Source of the DNA: Haematococcus lacustris
Taxonomy: Eukaryota; Chlorophyta; Chlorophyceae; Chlamydomonadales; Haematococcaceae
Length of the DNA stretch: 64,000 nt
Assembly: GCA_030144725.1 (NCBI GenBank)
Contig: JASKMD010000012.1
Coordinates: 2,409,649 to 2,473,648 of the forward strand
Direction of reading: 5' to 3'
Positions 32,383 through 48,370 of the stretch are shown here, piece after piece. Under the pieces are notes generated by a model, which worked only from the letters and a program-made list of their open reading frames with translations, searched no databases and was not told the DNA's origin. Within the stretch, counting starts at the first letter, position 1. Each line of letters opens with the position of its first letter. Made by a program: the position numbers and the translations under genes.

Positions 32383-35300
32383 CTTGCGCGGCATTAACCT
32401 GCCGCGAAGTACGCCCAGCAGCCCAAGCTGAGACCACTGAAGTAAGCCCAGCAATCCCAGCTGAGACCCAAGAAGCACCCGCAGCTGTAGAGCCTAAACC
32501 GCGATTTCGCATCACAAAGCTCAGCAGCGCTGCAGACCAGGCTGATGCCGACCTTCTCATCTTTGCGGGCTCTTACAAGGGCCATCCCACACGCATCTTG
32601 ATAGATGGAGGAGCAACTGCGTCGTTCATAGACACCGACTTTTGCACACGCCATGCAGTAGACACAGCCACAAAGCACGACCCTGACTGGATCCGTCTTG
32701 CTGATGGGCACCAGCAGGAGAGCACAGCACTCATCCCTGACGCTCGTATCAGAATGAGTACTTACAAGGGAAAGCAGACATTACATTGCACCAAACTGCA
32801 CGGCTTTGACATCATTCTAGGCAAGCCGTGGCTGGCTGAGCTTAACCCACACATTGACTGGAAACGCAACATCATGACCTTCAAGCACGGTGGCAAACGG
32901 CACACACTCAGGGCACCACCACCTCCTAGGGACCCTGACCGAGACCGCTACACCATCAGCACCTCTGGCTTGTATGCCGCCGTCCGCACCAAGCAACCCA
33001 TGTTCCTTGTCAACATCACGCCAGCTGACACTGCTCCAGCTGAGAAGCATCCGCACCAGGTTATGGACTGCACGACCATCCTCCAGGACTACGCCTCTGT
33101 GTTCCCAGACGACCTGCCAGCTGGCCTGCCACCCCAGCGTGCTGTAGACCATCACATTGACCTGGAGCCTAGCCACCGTCCACCGGTGAGAGCCACCTAC
33201 AACATGTCCACCTGTGAGCTTGCAGAACTCAAGAAGCAAATCACAGAGATGCAGGAGAAAGGGTTCATCAGGCCTAGCACATCACCATATGGCGCAGGCG
33301 TGCTGTTCGTGCGCAAGAAAGACGGCTCCTTCCGCATGTGTGTCGACTACAGGCCGCTCAACAGGATCACAGTCAAGAACAAGTATCCCTTACCTCGGGT
33401 AGACAACCTGTTAGACCGCCTCCACGGAGCCACAGTGTTCAGCAAAATCGACCTTCGCCAGGGGTACCATCAAATCCGTATCGCCCCTGAGGACATTCCC
33501 AAAACCGCATTCCGCACACGCTATGGGCATTTCGAGTTTACAGTCCTGCCATTCGGCTTGTGCAACGCACCTGCCACTTTTCAGCGCCTCATGAACGACA
33601 TTTTCCGCAAGGAACTGGACGACTGTGTCATTGTGTACCTTGACGACATTCTCATCTTCTCACGCAACCAGCAAGAGCACGCACAACATCTGCGACGGGT
33701 ACTAGACCTGCTGCAAGAACACAAGCTCTACGCAAAGCTATCAAAGTGCGAATTTGGCCTGGACAAGACAGAGTTCTTAGGCCACATCATTTCATCTGCC
33801 GGCATTGCATGCGACCCTGCCAAGGTAGCTGCTGTCGAGACATGGCCTGTTCCTACCACTGTGCATGATGTGCGCAGCTTTTTGGGACTTGCTAACTTTT
33901 ACCGCCGCTTCATCAAGAACTTCTCTGATATAGCAGCACCTCTCACTGCATTGACTCAGGCTGATGGGCATGACAAGCAGGGCAAGGTGACATGGACCTC
34001 TACCCAGCAGTCAGCTTTTGATGCTCTGAAGCATGCACTCACCACCGCACCGGTGCTCATTGCACCAGACCCCACACAACCATACACACTCCGCTGTGAC
34101 GCCTCTGGCATTGGCATTGGCGCCGTCCTCACACAAGGCACAGGTCCTGCTGAACGTGTAGTAGCTTACCACTCTAGGAAGCTGCTCCCAGCAGAGAGAA
34201 ACTATCCCACCCATGAGCAAGAGCTACTCTCTTTGGTGGAGGCACTCAAGGTTTGGCGCCACTACCTCCTAGGCGTCAACTTCACCCTGCTCACTGACAA
34301 CTGGGCAAACAAACATCTGCAAACACAGCCACGACTTGATAGCAAGCGCCAAGCTCGCTGGATGGAAGTGCTACAGCAATACAACTGTCAAATCGACCAT
34401 ATTCCAGGCAAACACAACGTGGTGGCGGACGCGCTATCCCGTAGGCCTGACTATCACGTGTATGCTCACATCATGCAGCTGCACACACTCAAATCGGGCA
34501 CCGCCCAGGGCGCAGAACACTCGCACGTCTCTGTCACCCAACAAATCCTGAGCACTGTCGGCACCACCGCCGCAGCTGACGCACAGTACCAGCATCACTT
34601 CGCTGCTGTACTTGCTGGCAAAGCACGCCAGTTCGAAATCGAGGGCAGTCTGTTGTACCACACAGGCCGGGGGCTCCGCAGGCTTTACATCCCTGCCGGC
34701 CCACTGCGCACCGACCTGCTACGTGAGGCACATGACATACCCATCTCTGGTCATCTCGGTAGGGACAAGACATACCATCGTCTATCCCGCCATTTCTTTT
34801 GGCCGCGCATGTCAGCATCGGTGCATGACTATGTCCGCACCTGCAACAGCTGTCAGCGTAGCAAGACCAACACATCTAAACCCATCGGCTTATTGCAGCC
34901 TCTACCTATCCCCCAGCACCGTTGGGAGCAGGTCAGCATGGACTTAATCACTCAGCTGCCTGTTTCATCTGCTGGTAATGATGCTATCGTCGTTTTTGTG
35001 GACAAGCTAACTAAAATGATCCATGCCGTGCCTACCACCACTTCTATCACTGCACCCGCATTGGCACGTCTCTTCTTTGACAACGTTTTCCGGCTGCATG
35101 GCCTGCCAAAGGTCATTGTGTCAGACCGAGACCCACGCTTCACATCAGCCTTCTGGCAAGAGCTCTTTCGACTGACCGGAACCCATCTCAACATGTCTAC
35201 TGCCAACCACCCTCAAACCGACGGGCAGACCGAGCGTGCTAACCGGACGCTCGAGGACATGCTTCGCAATTTCGTATCACCACACCACGATGACTGGGAT

Positions 35301-36074
35301 GAGCACCTCACTGCTGCGGAGTTCGCTTACAACGCGTCAGTGCAGGCCAGCACAGGCTTCAGCCCTTTCCGCCTAAACTACGGGCAGGAGCCACACACGC
35401 CATTGTCCTTAGCGGCACCCACTGCAGGCACAGCTTCAGCTGACAGTGAGACTGCACCTGCATTCCTGGAGCGCATGGCCAGAGACATCACAGCTGCAAA
35501 GCAGCACCTGCTGAAAGCTCAAGAGAGGCAGGCCAAGCACGCAAATGCCAAGCGCACAGAGCACACATTCCATGTTGGTGACCAGGTTTACCTGGCTGAC
35601 AGCTTCTTTGCACACACATCACCTTCCAATGCACGAGCAGAGCATGCCACACACAAATTCACTCCCAGGCAACACGGTCCATTCAAAGTCCTGGAGGTCG
35701 TCACGCCAGTGGCACTAAAGCTACAGTTCCCAGAAGTCTGGAAGAACATCCACCCTGTAGTGCACGTGTCCCATGTCAAGCTTCACAATGACGGCTCCGC
35801 CTTATTCCCCACACGCAACCCTGCTCCACCGCCAGACCCTGACATCATCGATGGCGAGGCACATTATGAGGTGCAGGAGATCAGAAACCACCGCTTCCTA
35901 CGAGGGGCATTGCAATTGCAGGTGAAGTGGAAGGGACACCCGGACCACGAGAACAGCTGGCTACCTTACACTCAACTACAAGAAGATCTCTCCAAGGGCT
36001 TCCTTAACAAGATTGTGAAGGCATACGAGAGGCGCACTAAGCAGCCTAGAGCATGGATGAAGTTTAAGTCTTAG
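32376..36074 (+). CDS. pol: Pol polyprotein: PR-RT-RNaseH-IN-chromodomain (via -1 shift)
   Basis: The frame is open from 32241 to TAG at 36072-36074 but has no ATG before the overlap with Gag, so it is taken as a Gag-Pol fusion. Aspartic protease [13 protein letters not shown] (DGG where DSG/DTG is usual). RT motifs [15 protein letters not shown] and YLDDILIFS (about 33638). RNase [17 protein letters not shown]. Integrase HHCC zinc finger (H...CNSCQRSK, about 34750-34870) and D,D,E core (MDLITQLP at 34938, VSDRDPRF at 35124, QTERANRT at 35226). C-terminal chromodomain [31 protein letters not shown] (about 35862-35965), which probably targets integration to marked chromatin. All catalytic residues except the protease oddity look intact. 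Confidence 0.93.
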   Translation, partial: KIACAALTCREVRPAAQAETTEVSPAIPAETQEAPAAVEPKPRFRITKLSSAADQADADLLIFAGSYKGHPTRILIDGGATASFIDTDFCTRHAVDTATKHDPDWIRLADGHQQESTALIPDARIRMSTYKGKQTLHCTKLHGFDIILGKPWLAELNPHIDWKRNIMTFKHGGKRHTLRAPPPPRDPDRDRYTISTSGLYAAVRTKQPMFLVNITPADTAPAEKHPHQVMDCTTILQDYASVFPDDLPAGLPPQRAVDHHIDLEPSHRPPVRATYNMSTCELAELKKQITEMQEKGFIRPSTSPYGAGVLFVRKKDGSFRMCVDYRPLNRITVKNKYPLPRVDNLLDRLHGATVFSKIDLRQGYHQIRIAPEDIPKTAFRTRYGHFEFTVLPFGLCNAPATFQRLMNDIFRKELDDCVIVYLDDILIFSRNQQEHAQHLRRVLDLLQEHKLYAKLSKCEFGLDKTEFLGHIISSAGIACDPAKVAAVETWPVPTTVHDVRSFLGLANFYRRFIKNFSDIAAPLTALTQADGHDKQGKVTWTSTQQSAFDALKHALTTAPVLIAPDPTQPYTLRCDASGIGIGAVLTQGTGPAERVVAYHSRKLLPAERNYPTHEQELLSLVEALKVWRHYLLGVNFTLLTDNWANKHLQTQPRLDSKRQARWMEVLQQYNCQIDHIPGKHNVVADALSRRPDYHVYAHIMQLHTLKSGTAQGAEHSHVSVTQQILSTVGTTAAADAQYQHHFAAVLAGKARQFEIEGSLLYHTGRGLRRLYIPAGPLRTDLLREAHDIPISGHLGRDKTYHRLSRHFFWPRMSASVHDYVRTCNSCQRSKTNTSKPIGLLQPLPIPQHRWEQVSMDLITQLPVSSAGNDAIVVFVDKLTKMIHAVPTTTSITAPALARLFFDNVFRLHGLPKVIVSDRDPRFTSAFWQELFRLTGTHLNMSTANHPQTDGQTERANRTLEDMLRNFVSPHHDDWDEHLTAAEFAYNASVQASTGFSPFRLNYGQEPHTPLSLAAPTAGTASADSETAPAFLERMARDITAAKQHLLKAQERQAKHANAKRTEHTFHVGDQVYLADSFFAHTSPSNARAEHATHKFTPRQHGPFKVLEVVTPVALKLQFPEVWKNIHPVVHVSHVKLHNDGSALFPTRNPAPPPDPDIIDGEAHYEVQEIRNHRFLRGALQLQVKWKGHPDHENSWLPYTQLQEDLSKGFLNKIVKAYERRTKQPRAWMKFKS

Positions 36075-36204
36075 CCTGCATGCATGCTTGCTTGTCTTGC
36101 TTGTCTTGCCTGTCATACCTGTCTTGCATGTCATGCATACTTGCTTGCTGATTATTTATGACATGATGTTTTTCAACAGATACGCTCCGGGACGTAGCTC
36201 TTTC

Positions 36205-36218
36205 GGAGTGGGGGAGAG
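36205..36218 (+). promoter_or_regulatory. Polypurine tract, copy 1
   Basis: GGAGTGGGGGAGAG directly precedes the 3' LTR; it would prime plus-strand synthesis. Confidence 0.8.
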
Positions 36219-36598
36219 TGTAACAGTTCACAGGCCTAGCCAGGATGCATGGAACAGGCTGCATATTTTCATTGTAGGATCTCCATGCAGGATCTTGTGA
36301 GATTTGATTTTGCATCGTCTTGAGAGGAGTCCAGATGGTTTTTCAACACTTGTTTACAGAGTTAACGACAGACCCACATTGTAAGCACAGTCATCTAACG
36401 CTGTCTCTACAGAACATCGAATTGCAGCCTCCCGGCCGCCATCGCATCTGATCTTCCTTGGACGAGTATCGTTCACCGCGTCGCGTCCTTAAAGAGTACG
36501 CTACCAATAGTAGTAGCCTAGCAACGCGTCAAATCAGCTACTGTTGTGCTGTCGCTGTAGTGCCGCCAGCCGTGCAAGCCGCTATTTAGCCATGCACC
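36219..36598 (+). repeat. 3' LTR, copy 1, truncated by 25 bp
   Basis: Matches the 5' LTR from TGTAACAG to CATGCACC and then switches to X-unit sequence (GGTCGGGG) instead of continuing to CTGTTACA. The same breakpoint recurs at 44035. Confidence 0.93.
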
Positions 36599-37838
36599 GG
36601 TCGGGGTGGGCTAGTCATTACTGCAAGGCAAAGTTGAGTCACGCCAAAGTCATTTCCAACCGGCCTTATCAATGAATTGCAGTCCTTTTTTTTCTCCGGC
36701 AGATACTTCGTTGAGTAATTAACAAAGTTGACACTCGAAGTTTTGCAAAGTCAGAGTGGTCAGGTCACAACATGCCGAATTGTGCAAGGGGGTCCCTTTT
36801 TCTGTGTGACTGGCCAGAGAGAGACGCACAATTTTCGCGTTTGCAGCAATGTCGAGTGTCAACTCGCCCAACGATGGTCTTCCGACGCCGCCTGTGGTCA
36901 CCCCGGCCATTGGCCATGCCAATCCGTGACAGGCCTGCCGCTCACGCCACGGAGAGCCTCGCCACCCTGCTCTTGTGAGTGGGTCGCTGCTTGTTTGCGC
37001 TATCTCAATTTTCGACCTGGTGGCGGGCGGTGATCTGGTACAAGGCTTCAGTCTAAAACGCGAGTTTCAGCGCGCGTGACTTACCGCGATAGCCTCAGCT
37101 ACCCTTCACTAGCGCGTGGTGTGAGCGGCAGGCCTGTCACGGATTGGCATGGCCAATTGCCGGGGTGACCCAGTGCCAATAAAAAGTTCGTGGAGCAAGC
37201 CTGGCGGGCTGAAATGTGATTGTACCACTGGCTCGATGCCAGGCGCTATTCACTTGCTGATGCCGCTACATACCACTAGTACGATTGATGGTGAGCAGCT
37301 GAGGTGTGTCCGCGATCGCTTGCGCCGGCATGGCCTCACTTGCAAGAGTTACCACGCCGCTTGCCAGTAGACGCGCACTAATTCGCAACTGCCAATGTGA
37401 CAAACGCTATCGAAAACGGTGCAGAATTGAATGACTATTTGTATGAAGATTACCAACCCCATGTTGGGAACGGCTGATTGACAGTCGCCTTCCCATCCGA
37501 AGTTCTCACTGGAGCTGACCCACTGGTCGTGTTCATCCACCAGCCCCATATAGCCAGGCTACCCGCCTTGCTGCTCATTGATATCTTGGGTTGAAAGGGT
37601 CTGAAAGGGTTAGAGGATTGGGTTATGACCCCCTCTAACCTTGACCGTGTCCTGCTCACTGAATACCTTTTGAAAAAGGCTCCGCATGCCCCGTCTAAAG
37701 GCATTGTGATCGTGCCACACGCCCTGGCGCCCACAAGGCAGGGGCGCCTCAGGCCTCCCCTGCTCCTTCTGCAGCTACACGGTTCCAGCTGCTCCAGCCA
37801 CACGGTGTAGAGGGAGGAATCTGTAGAAGCTGGGTAGA
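36599..37838 (+). repeat. Flank unit X, copy 2 of 3
   Basis: Same 1240-bp unit as 29162-30401; joined to the truncated LTR on its left and to the second 5' LTR on its right. Confidence 0.95.
36896..37170 (+). mobile_element. 275-bp MITE (copy 2)
   Basis: Copy of 29459-29733 within the second X unit. Confidence 0.8.
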
Positions 37839-38286
37839 TGTAACAGTTCACAGGCCTAGCCAGGATGCATGGAACAGGCTGCATATTTTCATTGTAGGAT
37901 CTCCATGCAGGATCTTGTGAGATTTGATTTTGCATCGTCTTGAGAGGAGTCCAGATGGTTTTTCAACACTTGTTTACAGAGTTAACGACAGACCCACATT
38001 GTAAGCACAGTCATCTAACGCTGTCTCTACAGAACATCGAATTGCAGCCTCCCGGCCGCCATCGCATCTGATCTTCCCTGGACGAGTATCGTTCACCGCG
38101 TCGCGTCCTTAAAGAGTACGCTACCAATAGTAGTAGCCTAGCAACGCGTCAAATCAGCTACTGTTGTGCTGTCGCTGTAGTGCCGCCAGCCGTGCAAGCC
38201 GCTATTTAGCCATGCACCCCAGCGACCCAGCAGCACTGTTACATTTGGTTTCCTCAGTTCGATCATCGTGACCTGTTTGCGCAGTG

Positions 38287-38826
38287 GTCCACAAGCGATC
38301 CGGAGACTGGACGGTCGACGACATCCTCAATAGCGAGGACCCGGACGACCCAGCGGCCACCGCTGAGCCTGCTCCCAGAGCAGAGAAGCCTGCTCCACGA
38401 GCAGAGAGGCGTTTCACGCCTATTCCCATCCCGCACTTCGCGGAGGCACCGCCGCAGGCAACTGCGAGACCTCCGCCCCGCAAGGAGCGAGACTTCATAC
38501 CACCACGCCAAGAGCGAGGTACATCAAGTACGGCAGCCCAACCTCCAGCTCCACCACAGCCCCGCCACCACCCTAAACGTCAGTTCGAGCAAGACTGCCC
38601 GCGCTGCAAGCACTACAAGCAGACCGCTGACCAACTACACGCCGTCAACCGAGCTCTAGAGAAGGAGAAGGACAACCTGTACGCTTTGCTCAAGCAACAC
38701 ACGACGCCTCAGAATCCAGGTGCTGCGGCACAGCCTATTGTCATCAACACACAGCCGCAGCCACACCCTAACACGGCATTTGTCGTAGCACGCAGAGCTC
38801 GCAAAGCAGCCAGAATCCAGCCATAG
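38287..38826 (+). CDS. Retrotransposon ORF1, copy 2
   Basis: Same as 30850-31389: no in-frame ATG, ends TAG abutting the Gag ATG. Confidence 0.5.
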   Translation, partial: VHKRSGDWTVDDILNSEDPDDPAATAEPAPRAEKPAPRAERRFTPIPIPHFAEAPPQATARPPPRKERDFIPPRQERGTSSTAAQPPAPPQPRHHPKRQFEQDCPRCKHYKQTADQLHAVNRALEKEKDNLYALLKQHTTPQNPGAAAQPIVINTQPQPHPNTAFVVARRARKAARIQP

Positions 38827-39819
38827 ATGGAGACCCAGGCTCAGACTTATGACCAACCAGCCACACCAGACATGTTAACAGTCATGGCTGCCTTGAATGC
38901 ATTGCGGGCTGAGGTGCAACTTGTGTCACAAAACAATAGCACCGTGATGCAGGCATTGCACTATCTTACCACTCCAGCCCCTGTCCCATCACCTCCCACC
39001 CCACCCCCACCTCCAGCTGTACACACTGCCTCATCAGTGCAAGGCCTGATCAAGTTGAGTGAAGTGAAGGAGTTTGATGGCAAGGGTGATGTGAACAGCT
39101 TCCTTTTCCAGGTGGAGGACATCTTTTCTTTGTATCACAGTTTGTCTGATGAGCAGAAGATTGTGAGCACCAGTGTAAGATTGGAGGGCCTGGCTAAAGC
39201 GTGGTACCGTTCAGTTCGAGGTGACCCTTCCCTGTTCCTCTCATGGAGCACCTTCACAGCAGGACTAAGAGCAGCCTTCCGTACTAAGTCTGAGGTAGCT
39301 AAAGCAAGGGACCAGCTGCATGATGCCTCCCAGAAAGCCAACCAGACAGCACTATCCTTTGCCACACAGCTGAGACACCTGTTCCTTCAGATTCCTAACA
39401 TAACTGAGGATGAGCAGCTAGACCGGTTCCGCCGAGGCCTGCACCCCACCCTGCGTGCTATGGTTGACATCCATGCACCAGAGACCTTTGCCAACGCTGT
39501 AAACATAGCTGTGGCTCATGATTCAGCTTACAGAGACGCTGGCATGTCCACTGCAGTTCCAATGCAGCTGGGTACCATGAAACAGTCCAGGACACCTTGG
39601 CATCGCAACTCACAACCTGCAACACCATCTACACGCCCTGCAGCGTACACCGCCGCACCAGCCAAACCTAAACCTGAGTGGCGCCCGCTAACTGCAGAGG
39701 AAAAGGAGCAGTACACAGCCAACAACAAATGCACATTCTGCCGCAAGGAGGGCCACATCCTGCGAGACTGCACGCATCCCAAGAAGAATCGCTACAGGGA
39801 TGGAGTTCCAAAAAAATAG
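38827..39819 (+). CDS. gag: Gag, copy 2
   Basis: Same translated sequence as 31390-32382; slippery A AAA AAA at 39810-39816 directly before TAG. Confidence 0.93.
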   Translation: METQAQTYDQPATPDMLTVMAALNALRAEVQLVSQNNSTVMQALHYLTTPAPVPSPPTPPPPPAVHTASSVQGLIKLSEVKEFDGKGDVNSFLFQVEDIFSLYHSLSDEQKIVSTSVRLEGLAKAWYRSVRGDPSLFLSWSTFTAGLRAAFRTKSEVAKARDQLHDASQKANQTALSFATQLRHLFLQIPNITEDEQLDRFRRGLHPTLRAMVDIHAPETFANAVNIAVAHDSAYRDAGMSTAVPMQLGTMKQSRTPWHRNSQPATPSTRPAAYTAAPAKPKPEWRPLTAEEKEQYTANNKCTFCRKEGHILRDCTHPKKNRYRDGVPKK

Positions 39820-42800
39820 CTTGCGCGGCATTAACCTGCCGCGAAGTACGCCCAGCAGCCCAAGCTGAGACCACTGAAGTAAGCCCAGCAATCCCAGCTG
39901 AGACCCAAGAAGCACCCGCAGCTGTAGAGCCTAAACCGCGATTTCGCATCACAAAGCTCAGCAGCGCTGCAGACCAGGCTGATGCCGACCTTCTCATCTT
40001 TGCGGGCTCTTACAAGGGCCATCCCACACGCATCTTGATAGATGGAGGAGCAACTGCGTCGTTCATAGACACCGACTTTTGCACACGCCATGCAGTAGAC
40101 ACAGCCACAAAGCACGACCCTGACTGGATCCGTCTTGCTGATGGGCACCAGCAGGAGAGCACAGCACTCATCCCTGACGCTCGTATCAGAATGAGTACTT
40201 ACAAGGGAAAGCAGACATTACATTGCACCAAACTGCACGGCTTTGACATCATTCTAGGCAAGCCGTGGCTGGCTGAGCTTAACCCACACATTGACTGGAA
40301 ACGCAACATCATGACCTTCAAGCACGGTGGCAAACGGCACACACTCAGGGCACCACCACCTCCTAGGGACCCTGACCGAGACCGCTACACCATCAGCACC
40401 TCTGGCTTGTATGCCGCCGTCCGCACCAAGCAACCCATGTTCCTTGTCAACATCACGCCAGCTGACACTGCTCCAGCTGAGAAGCATCCGCACCAGGTTA
40501 TGGACTGCACGACCATCCTCCAGGACTACGCCTCTGTGTTCCCAGACGACCTGCCAGCTGGCCTGCCACCCCAGCGTGCTGTAGACCATCACATTGACCT
40601 GGAGCCTAGCCACCGTCCACCGGTGAGAGCCACCTACAACATGTCCACCTGTGAGCTTGCAGAACTCAAGAAGCAAATCACAGAGATGCAGGAGAAAGGG
40701 TTCATCAGGCCTAGCACATCACCATATGGCGCAGGCGTGCTGTTCGTGCGCAAGAAAGACGGCTCCTTCCGCATGTGTGTCGACTACAGGCCGCTCAACA
40801 GGATCACAGTCAAGAACAAGTATCCCTTACCTCGGGTAGACAACCTGTTAGACCGCCTCCACGGAGCCACAGTGTTCAGCAAAATCGACCTTCGCCAGGG
40901 GTACCATCAAATCCGTATCGCCCCTGAGGACATTCCCAAAACCGCATTCCGCACACGCTATGGGCATTTCGAGTTTACAGTCCTGCCATTCGGCTTGTGC
41001 AACGCACCTGCCACTTTTCAGCGCCTCATGAACGACATTTTCCGCAAGGAACTGGACGACTGTGTCATTGTGTACCTTGACGACATTCTCATCTTCTCAC
41101 GCAACCAGCAAGAGCACGCACAACATCTGCGACGGGTACTAGACCTGCTGCAAGAACACAAGCTCTACGCAAAGCTATCAAAGTGCGAATTTGGCCTGGA
41201 CAAGACAGAGTTCTTAGGCCACATCATTTCATCTGCCGGCATTGCATGCGACCCTGCCAAGGTAGCTGCTGTCGAGACATGGCCTGTTCCTACCACTGTG
41301 CATGATGTGCGCAGCTTTTTGGGACTTGCTAACTTTTACCGCCGCTTCATCAAGAACTTCTCTGATATAGCAGCACCTCTCACTGCATTGACTCAGGCTG
41401 ATGGGCATGACAAGCAGGGCAAGGTGACATGGACCTCTACCCAGCAGTCAGCTTTTGATGCTCTGAAGCATGCACTCACCACCGCACCGGTGCTCATTGC
41501 ACCAGACCCCACACAACCATACACACTCCGCTGTGACGCCTCTGGCATTGGCATTGGCGCCGTCCTCACACAAGGCACAGGTCCTGCTGAACGTGTAGTA
41601 GCTTACCACTCTAGGAAGCTGCTCCCAGCAGAGAGAAACTATCCCACCCATGAGCAAGAGCTACTCTCTTTGGTGGAGGCACTCAAGGTTTGGCGCCACT
41701 ACCTCCTAGGCGTCAACTTCACCCTGCTCACTGACAACTGGGCAAACAAACATCTGCAAACACAGCCACGACTTGATAGCAAGCGCCAAGCTCGCTGGAT
41801 GGAAGTGCTACAGCAATACAACTGTCAAATCGACCATATTCCAGGCAAACACAACGTGGTGGCGGACGCGCTATCCCGTAGGCCTGACTATCACGTGTAT
41901 GCTCACATCATGCAGCTGCACACACTCAAATCGGGCACCGCCCAGGGCGCAGAACACTCGCACGTCTCTGTCACCCAACAAATCCTGAGCACTGTCGGCA
42001 CCACCGCCGCAGCTGACGCACAGTACCAGCATCACTTCGCTGCTGTACTTGCTGGCAAAGCACGCCAGTTCGAAATCGAGGGCAGTCTGTTGTACCACAC
42101 AGGCCGGGGGCTCCGCAGGCTTTACATCCCTGCCGGCCCACTGCGCACCGACCTGCTACGTGAGGCACATGACATACCCATCTCTGGTCATCTCGGTAGG
42201 GACAAGACATACCATCGTCTATCCCGCCATTTCTTTTGGCCGCGCATGTCAGCATCGGTGCATGACTATGTCCGCACCTGCAACAGCTGTCAGCGTAGCA
42301 AGACCAACACATCTAAACCCATCGGCTTATTGCAGCCTCTACCTATCCCCCAGCACCGTTGGGAGCAGGTCAGCATGGACTTAATCACTCAGCTGCCTGT
42401 TTCATCTGCTGGTAATGATGCTATCGTCGTTTTTGTGGACAAGCTAACTAAAATGATCCATGCCGTGCCTACCACCACTTCTATCACTGCACCCGCATTG
42501 GCACGTCTCTTCTTTGACAACGTTTTCCGGCTGCATGGCCTGCCAAAGGTCATTGTGTCAGACCGAGACCCACGCTTCACATCAGCCTTCTGGCAAGAGC
42601 TCTTTCGACTGACCGGAACCCATCTCAACATGTCTACTGCCAACCACCCTCAAACCGACGGGCAGACCGAGCGTGCTAACCGGACGCTCGAGGACATGCT
42701 TCGCAATTTCGTATCACCACACCACGATGACTGGGATGAGCACCTCACTGCTGCGGAGTTCGCTTACAACGCGTCAGTGCAGGCCAGCACAGGCTTCAGC

Positions 42801-43511
42801 CCTTTCCGCCTAAACTACGGGCAGGAGCCACACACGCCATTGTCCTTAGCGGCACCCACTGCAGGCACAGCTTCAGCTGACAGTGAGACTGCACCTGCAT
42901 TCCTGGAGCGCATGGCCAGAGACATCACAGCTGCAAAGCAGCACCTGCTGAAAGCTCAAGAGAGGCAGGCCAAGCACGCAAATGCCAAGCGCACAGAGCA
43001 CACATTCCATGTTGGTGACCAGGTTTACCTGGCTGACAGCTTCTTTGCACACACATCACCTTCCAATGCACGAGCAGAGCATGCCACACACAAATTCACT
43101 CCCAGGCAACACGGTCCATTCAAAGTCCTGGAGGTCGTCACGCCAGTGGCACTAAAGCTACAGTTCCCAGAAGTCTGGAAGAACATCCACCCTGTAGTGC
43201 ACGTGTCCCATGTCAAGCTTCACAATGACGGCTCCGCCTTATTCCCCACACGCAACCCTGCTCCACCGCCAGACCCTGACATCATCGATGGCGAGGCACA
43301 TTATGAGGTGCAGGAGATCAGAAACCACCGCTTCCTACGAGGGGCATTGCAATTGCAGGTGAAGTGGAAGGGACACCCGGACCACGAGAACAGCTGGCTA
43401 CCTTACACTCAACTACAAGAAGATCTCTCCAAGGGCTTCCTTAACAAGATTGTGAAGGCATACGAGAGGCGCACTAAGCAGCCTAGAGCATGGATGAAGT
43501 TTAAGTCTTAG
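39813..43511 (+). CDS. pol: Pol polyprotein, copy 2
   Basis: Same translated sequence as the copy at 32376-36074, with protease, RT (YLDD), RNase H, integrase and chromodomain. Confidence 0.93.
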   Translation, partial: KIACAALTCREVRPAAQAETTEVSPAIPAETQEAPAAVEPKPRFRITKLSSAADQADADLLIFAGSYKGHPTRILIDGGATASFIDTDFCTRHAVDTATKHDPDWIRLADGHQQESTALIPDARIRMSTYKGKQTLHCTKLHGFDIILGKPWLAELNPHIDWKRNIMTFKHGGKRHTLRAPPPPRDPDRDRYTISTSGLYAAVRTKQPMFLVNITPADTAPAEKHPHQVMDCTTILQDYASVFPDDLPAGLPPQRAVDHHIDLEPSHRPPVRATYNMSTCELAELKKQITEMQEKGFIRPSTSPYGAGVLFVRKKDGSFRMCVDYRPLNRITVKNKYPLPRVDNLLDRLHGATVFSKIDLRQGYHQIRIAPEDIPKTAFRTRYGHFEFTVLPFGLCNAPATFQRLMNDIFRKELDDCVIVYLDDILIFSRNQQEHAQHLRRVLDLLQEHKLYAKLSKCEFGLDKTEFLGHIISSAGIACDPAKVAAVETWPVPTTVHDVRSFLGLANFYRRFIKNFSDIAAPLTALTQADGHDKQGKVTWTSTQQSAFDALKHALTTAPVLIAPDPTQPYTLRCDASGIGIGAVLTQGTGPAERVVAYHSRKLLPAERNYPTHEQELLSLVEALKVWRHYLLGVNFTLLTDNWANKHLQTQPRLDSKRQARWMEVLQQYNCQIDHIPGKHNVVADALSRRPDYHVYAHIMQLHTLKSGTAQGAEHSHVSVTQQILSTVGTTAAADAQYQHHFAAVLAGKARQFEIEGSLLYHTGRGLRRLYIPAGPLRTDLLREAHDIPISGHLGRDKTYHRLSRHFFWPRMSASVHDYVRTCNSCQRSKTNTSKPIGLLQPLPIPQHRWEQVSMDLITQLPVSSAGNDAIVVFVDKLTKMIHAVPTTTSITAPALARLFFDNVFRLHGLPKVIVSDRDPRFTSAFWQELFRLTGTHLNMSTANHPQTDGQTERANRTLEDMLRNFVSPHHDDWDEHLTAAEFAYNASVQASTGFSPFRLNYGQEPHTPLSLAAPTAGTASADSETAPAFLERMARDITAAKQHLLKAQERQAKHANAKRTEHTFHVGDQVYLADSFFAHTSPSNARAEHATHKFTPRQHGPFKVLEVVTPVALKLQFPEVWKNIHPVVHVSHVKLHNDGSALFPTRNPAPPPDPDIIDGEAHYEVQEIRNHRFLRGALQLQVKWKGHPDHENSWLPYTQLQEDLSKGFLNKIVKAYERRTKQPRAWMKFKS

Positions 43512-44035
43512 CCTGCATGCATGCTTGCTTGTCTTGCTTGTCTTGCCTGTCATACCTGTCTTGCATGTCATGCATACTTGCTTGCTGATTATTTATGACA
43601 TGATGTTTTTCAACAGATACGCTCCGGGACGTAGCTCTTTCGGAGTGGGGGAGAGTGTAACAGTTCACAGGCCTAGCCAGGATGCATGGAACAGGCTGCA
43701 TATTTTCATTGTAGGATCTCCATGCAGGATCTTGTGAGATTTGATTTTGCATCGTCTTGAGAGGAGTCCAGATGGTTTTTCAACACTTGTTTACAGAGTT
43801 AACGACAGACCCACATTGTAAGCACAGTCATCTAACGCTGTCTCTACAGAACATCGAATTGCAGCCTCCCGGCCGCCATCGCATCTGATCTTCCTTGGAC
43901 GAGTATCGTTCACCGCGTCGCGTCCTTAAAGAGTACGCTACCAATAGTAGTAGCCTAGCAACGCGTCAAATCAGCTACTGTTGTGCTGTCGCTGTAGTGC
44001 CGCCAGCCGTGCAAGCCGCTATTTAGCCATGCACC

Positions 44036-45275
44036 GGTCGGGGTGGGCTAGTCATTACTGCAAGGCAAAGTTGAGTCACGCCAAAGTCATTTCCAACCGG
44101 CCTTATCAATGAATTGCAGTCCTTTTTTTTCTCCGGCAGATACTTCGTTGAGTAATTAACAAAGTTGACACTCGAAGTTTTGCAAAGTCAGAGTGGTCAG
44201 GTCACAACATGCCGAATTGTGCAAGGGGGTCCCTTTTTCTGTGTGACTGGCCAGAGAGAGACGCACAATTTTCGCGTTTGCAGCAATGTCGAGTGTCAAC
44301 TCGCCCAACGATGGTCTTCCGACGCCGCCTGTGGTCACCCCGGCCATTGGCCATGCCAATCCGTGACAGGCCTGCCGCTCACGCCACGGAGAGCCTCGCC
44401 ACCCTGCTCTTGTGAGTGGGTCGCTGCTTGTTTGCGCTATCTCAATTTTCGACCTGGTGGCGGGCGGTGATCTGGTACAAGGCTTCAGTCTAAAACGCGA
44501 GTTTCAGCGCGCGTGACTTACCGCGATAGCCTCAGCTACCCTTCACTAGCGCGTGGTGTGAGCGGCAGGCCTGTCACGGATTGGCATGGCCAATTGCCGG
44601 GGTGACCCAGTGCCAATAAAAAGTTCGTGGAGCAAGCCTGGCGGGCTGAAATGTGATTGTACCACTGGCTCGATGCCAGGCGCTATTCACTTGCTGATGC
44701 CGCTACATACCACTAGTACGATTGATGGTGAGCAGCTGAGGTGTGTCCGCGATCGCTTGCGCCGGCATGGCCTCACTTGCAAGAGTTACCACGCCGCTTG
44801 CCAGTAGACGCGCACTAATTCGCAACTGCCAATGTGACAAACGCTATCGAAAACGGTGCAGAATTGAATGACTATTTGTATGAAGATTACCAACCCCATG
44901 TTGGGAACGGCTGATTGACAGTCGCCTTCCCATCCGAAGTTCTCACTGGAGCTGACCCACTGGTCGTGTTCATCCACCAGCCCCATATAGCCAGGCTACC
45001 CGCCTTGCTGCTCATTGATATCTTGGGTTGAAAGGGTCTGAAAGGGTTAGAGGATTGGGTTATGACCCCCTCTAACCTTGACCGTGTCCTGCTCACTGAA
45101 TACCTTTTGAAAAAGGCTCCGCATGCCCCGTCTAAAGGCATTGTGATCGTGCCACACGCCCTGGCGCCCACAAGGCAGGGGCGCCTCAGGCCTCCCCTGC
45201 TCCTTCTGCAGCTACACGGTTCCAGCTGCTCCAGCCACACGGTGTAGAGGGAGGAATCTGTAGAAGCTGGGTAGA
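44036..45275 (+). repeat. Flank unit X, copy 3 of 3
   Basis: Third copy of the unit. It ends at the same GTAGA but then continues into unrelated sequence (GGGAACTTGGG), without an LTR element. This is what an unoccupied insertion site would look like. Confidence 0.95.
44333..44607 (+). mobile_element. 275-bp MITE (copy 3)
   Basis: Copy of 29459-29733 within the third X unit. Confidence 0.8.
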
Positions 45276-45449
45276 GGGAACTTGGGTAGAAGAAACCACC
45301 TGGTACAAGAGAGTTGGGTTTATTTTCAGCTAAGGGCCCTGGGCCTTGACAGAGTTGTGTTGTTGTGAGCCTGTTTGAGGTCCTGGGCCGTCATGAACCT
45401 GTGCTCTTGTGAGCAGTTGAAGCGCTTGCCGACGAAGCAGCTGAGCCTC

Positions 45450-48370
<2,921 letters not shown>

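Larger units (their letters stand above)
30402..36598 (+). mobile_element. Ty3/gypsy chromovirus LTR retrotransposon, copy 1
   Basis: Structure in order: 5' LTR (30402-30806), primer-binding site, an unassigned ORF, Gag, Pol with a C-terminal chromodomain, polypurine tract, and a 3' LTR that stops 25 bp short. Protease-RT-RNase H-integrase order defines Ty3/gypsy and the chromodomain places it among chromoviruses. The coding frames are open, and the LTRs differ by at least one base (CCCTGG versus CCTTGG), suggesting a young insertion. A second copy lies 7437 bp downstream. Confidence 0.97.
37839..44035 (+). mobile_element. Ty3/gypsy chromovirus LTR retrotransposon, copy 2
   Basis: Copy of 30402-36598 offset by exactly 7437 bp, with the same ORF lengths and the same LTR difference. 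5' LTR 37839-38243, primer-binding site 38246-38257, polypurine tract 43642-43655, truncated 3' LTR 43656-44035. The identity, including the aberrant 3' LTR end, shows it arose by duplication of the whole 7437-bp unit (in the genome or in the assembly) and not by a second transposition. Confidence 0.97.

Noticed and set aside
32241..36074. Pol as an independent ORF starting at 32241
   Set aside because: The first codon is GTG inside Gag, not a eukaryotic start; the slippery heptamer gives a better explanation.
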